From the NCBI RefSeq assembly GCF_002042965.1, contig NZ_MZNT01000006.1, positions 1-64,000 on the forward strand: DNA of 64,000 nt, written 5' to 3'. Under the pieces are notes generated by a model. It searched no databases and had not been told where the DNA came from. It was given only the letters and a program-made list of their open reading frames with translations. This document shows, one piece after another, positions 63,166 through 64,000 of this stretch. Numbering within the stretch: the stretch's first letter is position 1; every line of letters starts with the position of its first letter. This DNA comes from Paenibacillus sp. 32352 (GTDB lineage Bacteria; Bacillota; Bacilli; Paenibacillales; NBRC-103111). The translations under genes were made by a program, and so were the position numbers.

Positions 63166-64000
63166 TTAAGCCGTTAGTGTTTCTACGGACAGCTTCTTCA
63201 CGATAATCCGCGAAACCCTGAGTTCATCCGTTTCTTCCACAATAAACTCATATTGGTCATTGTATGCGATCTTCTGGCCTTTTTTAGGGGGAATCTCGAT
63301 ATGGGAGTAGACCCAACCGCCGATCGTATCATAGTCCTCGGTATCGATCTCGGTCCCGAATCGGTCATTCACTTCATCGATCAGCATACGGCCGTCGATA
63401 GAAAACGTTCTTTCGTCCTTTTGCTCCAGCACTGGACGCTCATCCGTATCGAATTCATCCTGAATTTCACCGACGATTTCCTCAATGATATCCTCGAGTG
63501 TCACCATACCCGAAGTACCCCCATATTCGTCGATCAACAGAGCAATTTGCGCTCTCTTCTTCTGCATCAGCTTCAGCAGGTTGCTGATCGGCATCGACTC
63601 AGGAACTTTGGTAATAGGACGAATGACTTTACGAATGTCCGCGCTGTTGGCGTTGGCCTTCAATAAATCTTTTATATGGACAAACCCGATAATGTTATCT
63701 TTATCCGGATCACAAACCGGGTAGCGTGTTCGCATCTCGTCTAGCGCAATTTTCATATTCTCCTCAAACGACATTTGGACGTATAAGCAGCCCATATCCG
63801 TGCGGGGAATCATAATTTCACGCGCATTCGTTTCGGTAAATTCAAAAATATTATCAACCAGCGTAAGCTCGGTGTTATCGATCAAGCCGTTCTTATGGCT
63901 TTCTTTCATCAGTACGCGAATTTCTTCTTCCGTGTGAGCCGAGTCATGCTCGGAAGTAACCTCGATCCCCGCCTTGCGGAGCATCCAGTTGGAAATCGTA
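63166..64000 (-). CDS. HlyC/CorC (CNNM/TerC-type) family protein, partial
   Basis: The frame stays open to the right edge, so the N-terminal part is missing. The visible ~278 residues hold the cytoplasmic half: a CBS pair (about 50-170 of the visible part: REIMIPRTDMGCLYVQMSFEENMKIAL, YPVCDPDKDNIIGFVHIKDLL, IALLIDEYGGTSGMVTLEDIIEEIVGEIQDEFD) and the CorC/HlyC C-terminal domain (FSIDGRMLIDEVNDRFGTEIDTEDYDTIGGWVYSHIEIPPKKGQ). The membrane DUF21 domain should lie beyond 64000. Family members move Mg2+ or other divalent ions; haemolysin activity is only a historical name. Confidence 0.92.
   Translation of the reverse strand, partial: TISNWMLRKAGIEVTSEHDSAHTEEEIRVLMKESHKNGLIDNTELTLVDNIFEFTETNAREIMIPRTDMGCLYVQMSFEENMKIALDEMRTRYPVCDPDKDNIIGFVHIKDLLKANANSADIRKVIRPITKVPESMPISNLLKLMQKKRAQIALLIDEYGGTSGMVTLEDIIEEIVGEIQDEFDTDERPVLEQKDERTFSIDGRMLIDEVNDRFGTEIDTEDYDTIGGWVYSHIEIPPKKGQKIAYNDQYEFIVEETDELRVSRIIVKKLSVETLTA

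Overview
The window looks like a low-copy chromosomal segment of a Paenibacillaceae-type Firmicute. It combines a sporulation gene set (bofA, spo0F, a forespore-type promoter before a class A PBP), Gram-positive Shine-Dalgarno sequences (GGAGG-type, with many TTG/GTG starts), a Bacillus-type large SRP RNA, an RNA polymerase delta subunit, and gene order that follows B. subtilis. I see no prophage, CRISPR array, tRNA or complete insertion sequence.

Layout. 1-5300 (minus strand) is the B. subtilis-like block SRP RNA - dnaX - ybaB - recR - yaaL - bofA - rRNA operon leader, with an extra PAS histidine kinase between the SRP RNA and dnaX. The 16S gene itself lies beyond the left edge. 5338-14633 (minus) matches the rpoE-pyrG-spo0F-fbaA-murA-rho-rpmE block, which sits elsewhere in the B. 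subtilis chromosome, so two conserved blocks meet near 5.3 kb. 15-29 kb keeps parts of the neighbouring B. subtilis region (ywiB, speB, speE, pbpG, ywhD) interleaved with a GH42 beta-galactosidase and its AraC regulator, a subtilisin-like protease and two metallophosphoesterases. 29-41 kb is accessory: an M1-type peptidase, a c-di-AMP riboswitch before an NlpC/P60 hydrolase, DoxX under an FNR-like box, exonuclease III, a butanediol dehydrogenase with a divergent LacI regulator, and small enzymes. 41.6-46.2 kb is a SWIM/SNF2 pair. 46-55 kb is signalling (EAL protein, Lrp regulator, CHASE3 hybrid kinase, chemoreceptor) plus BluB. 55-60 kb is the galKET Leloir operon with a divergent AraC regulator. 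60-63 kb is a divergent kinase/regulator pair. The right edge cuts a HlyC/CorC-family protein.

How it works together. GH42 beta-galactosidase can release galactose, which galK-galT-galE would convert to UDP-sugars; each set has its own divergent AraC activator. Spo0F, BofA, PbpG and the kinases bear on sporulation. Several RNA-level controls are readable: a pyrG promoter starting at GGGC followed by a C-rich attenuator, a c-di-AMP riboswitch, and an rRNA leader with a boxA-like element.

The least explained structure is a ~210-bp palindromic intergenic element present twice (25114-25326 and 35641-35849). Each copy sits between two near-identical terminator stems, only the downstream one carrying the U-tract, as if the element inserted at the foot of a terminator hairpin and duplicated it.
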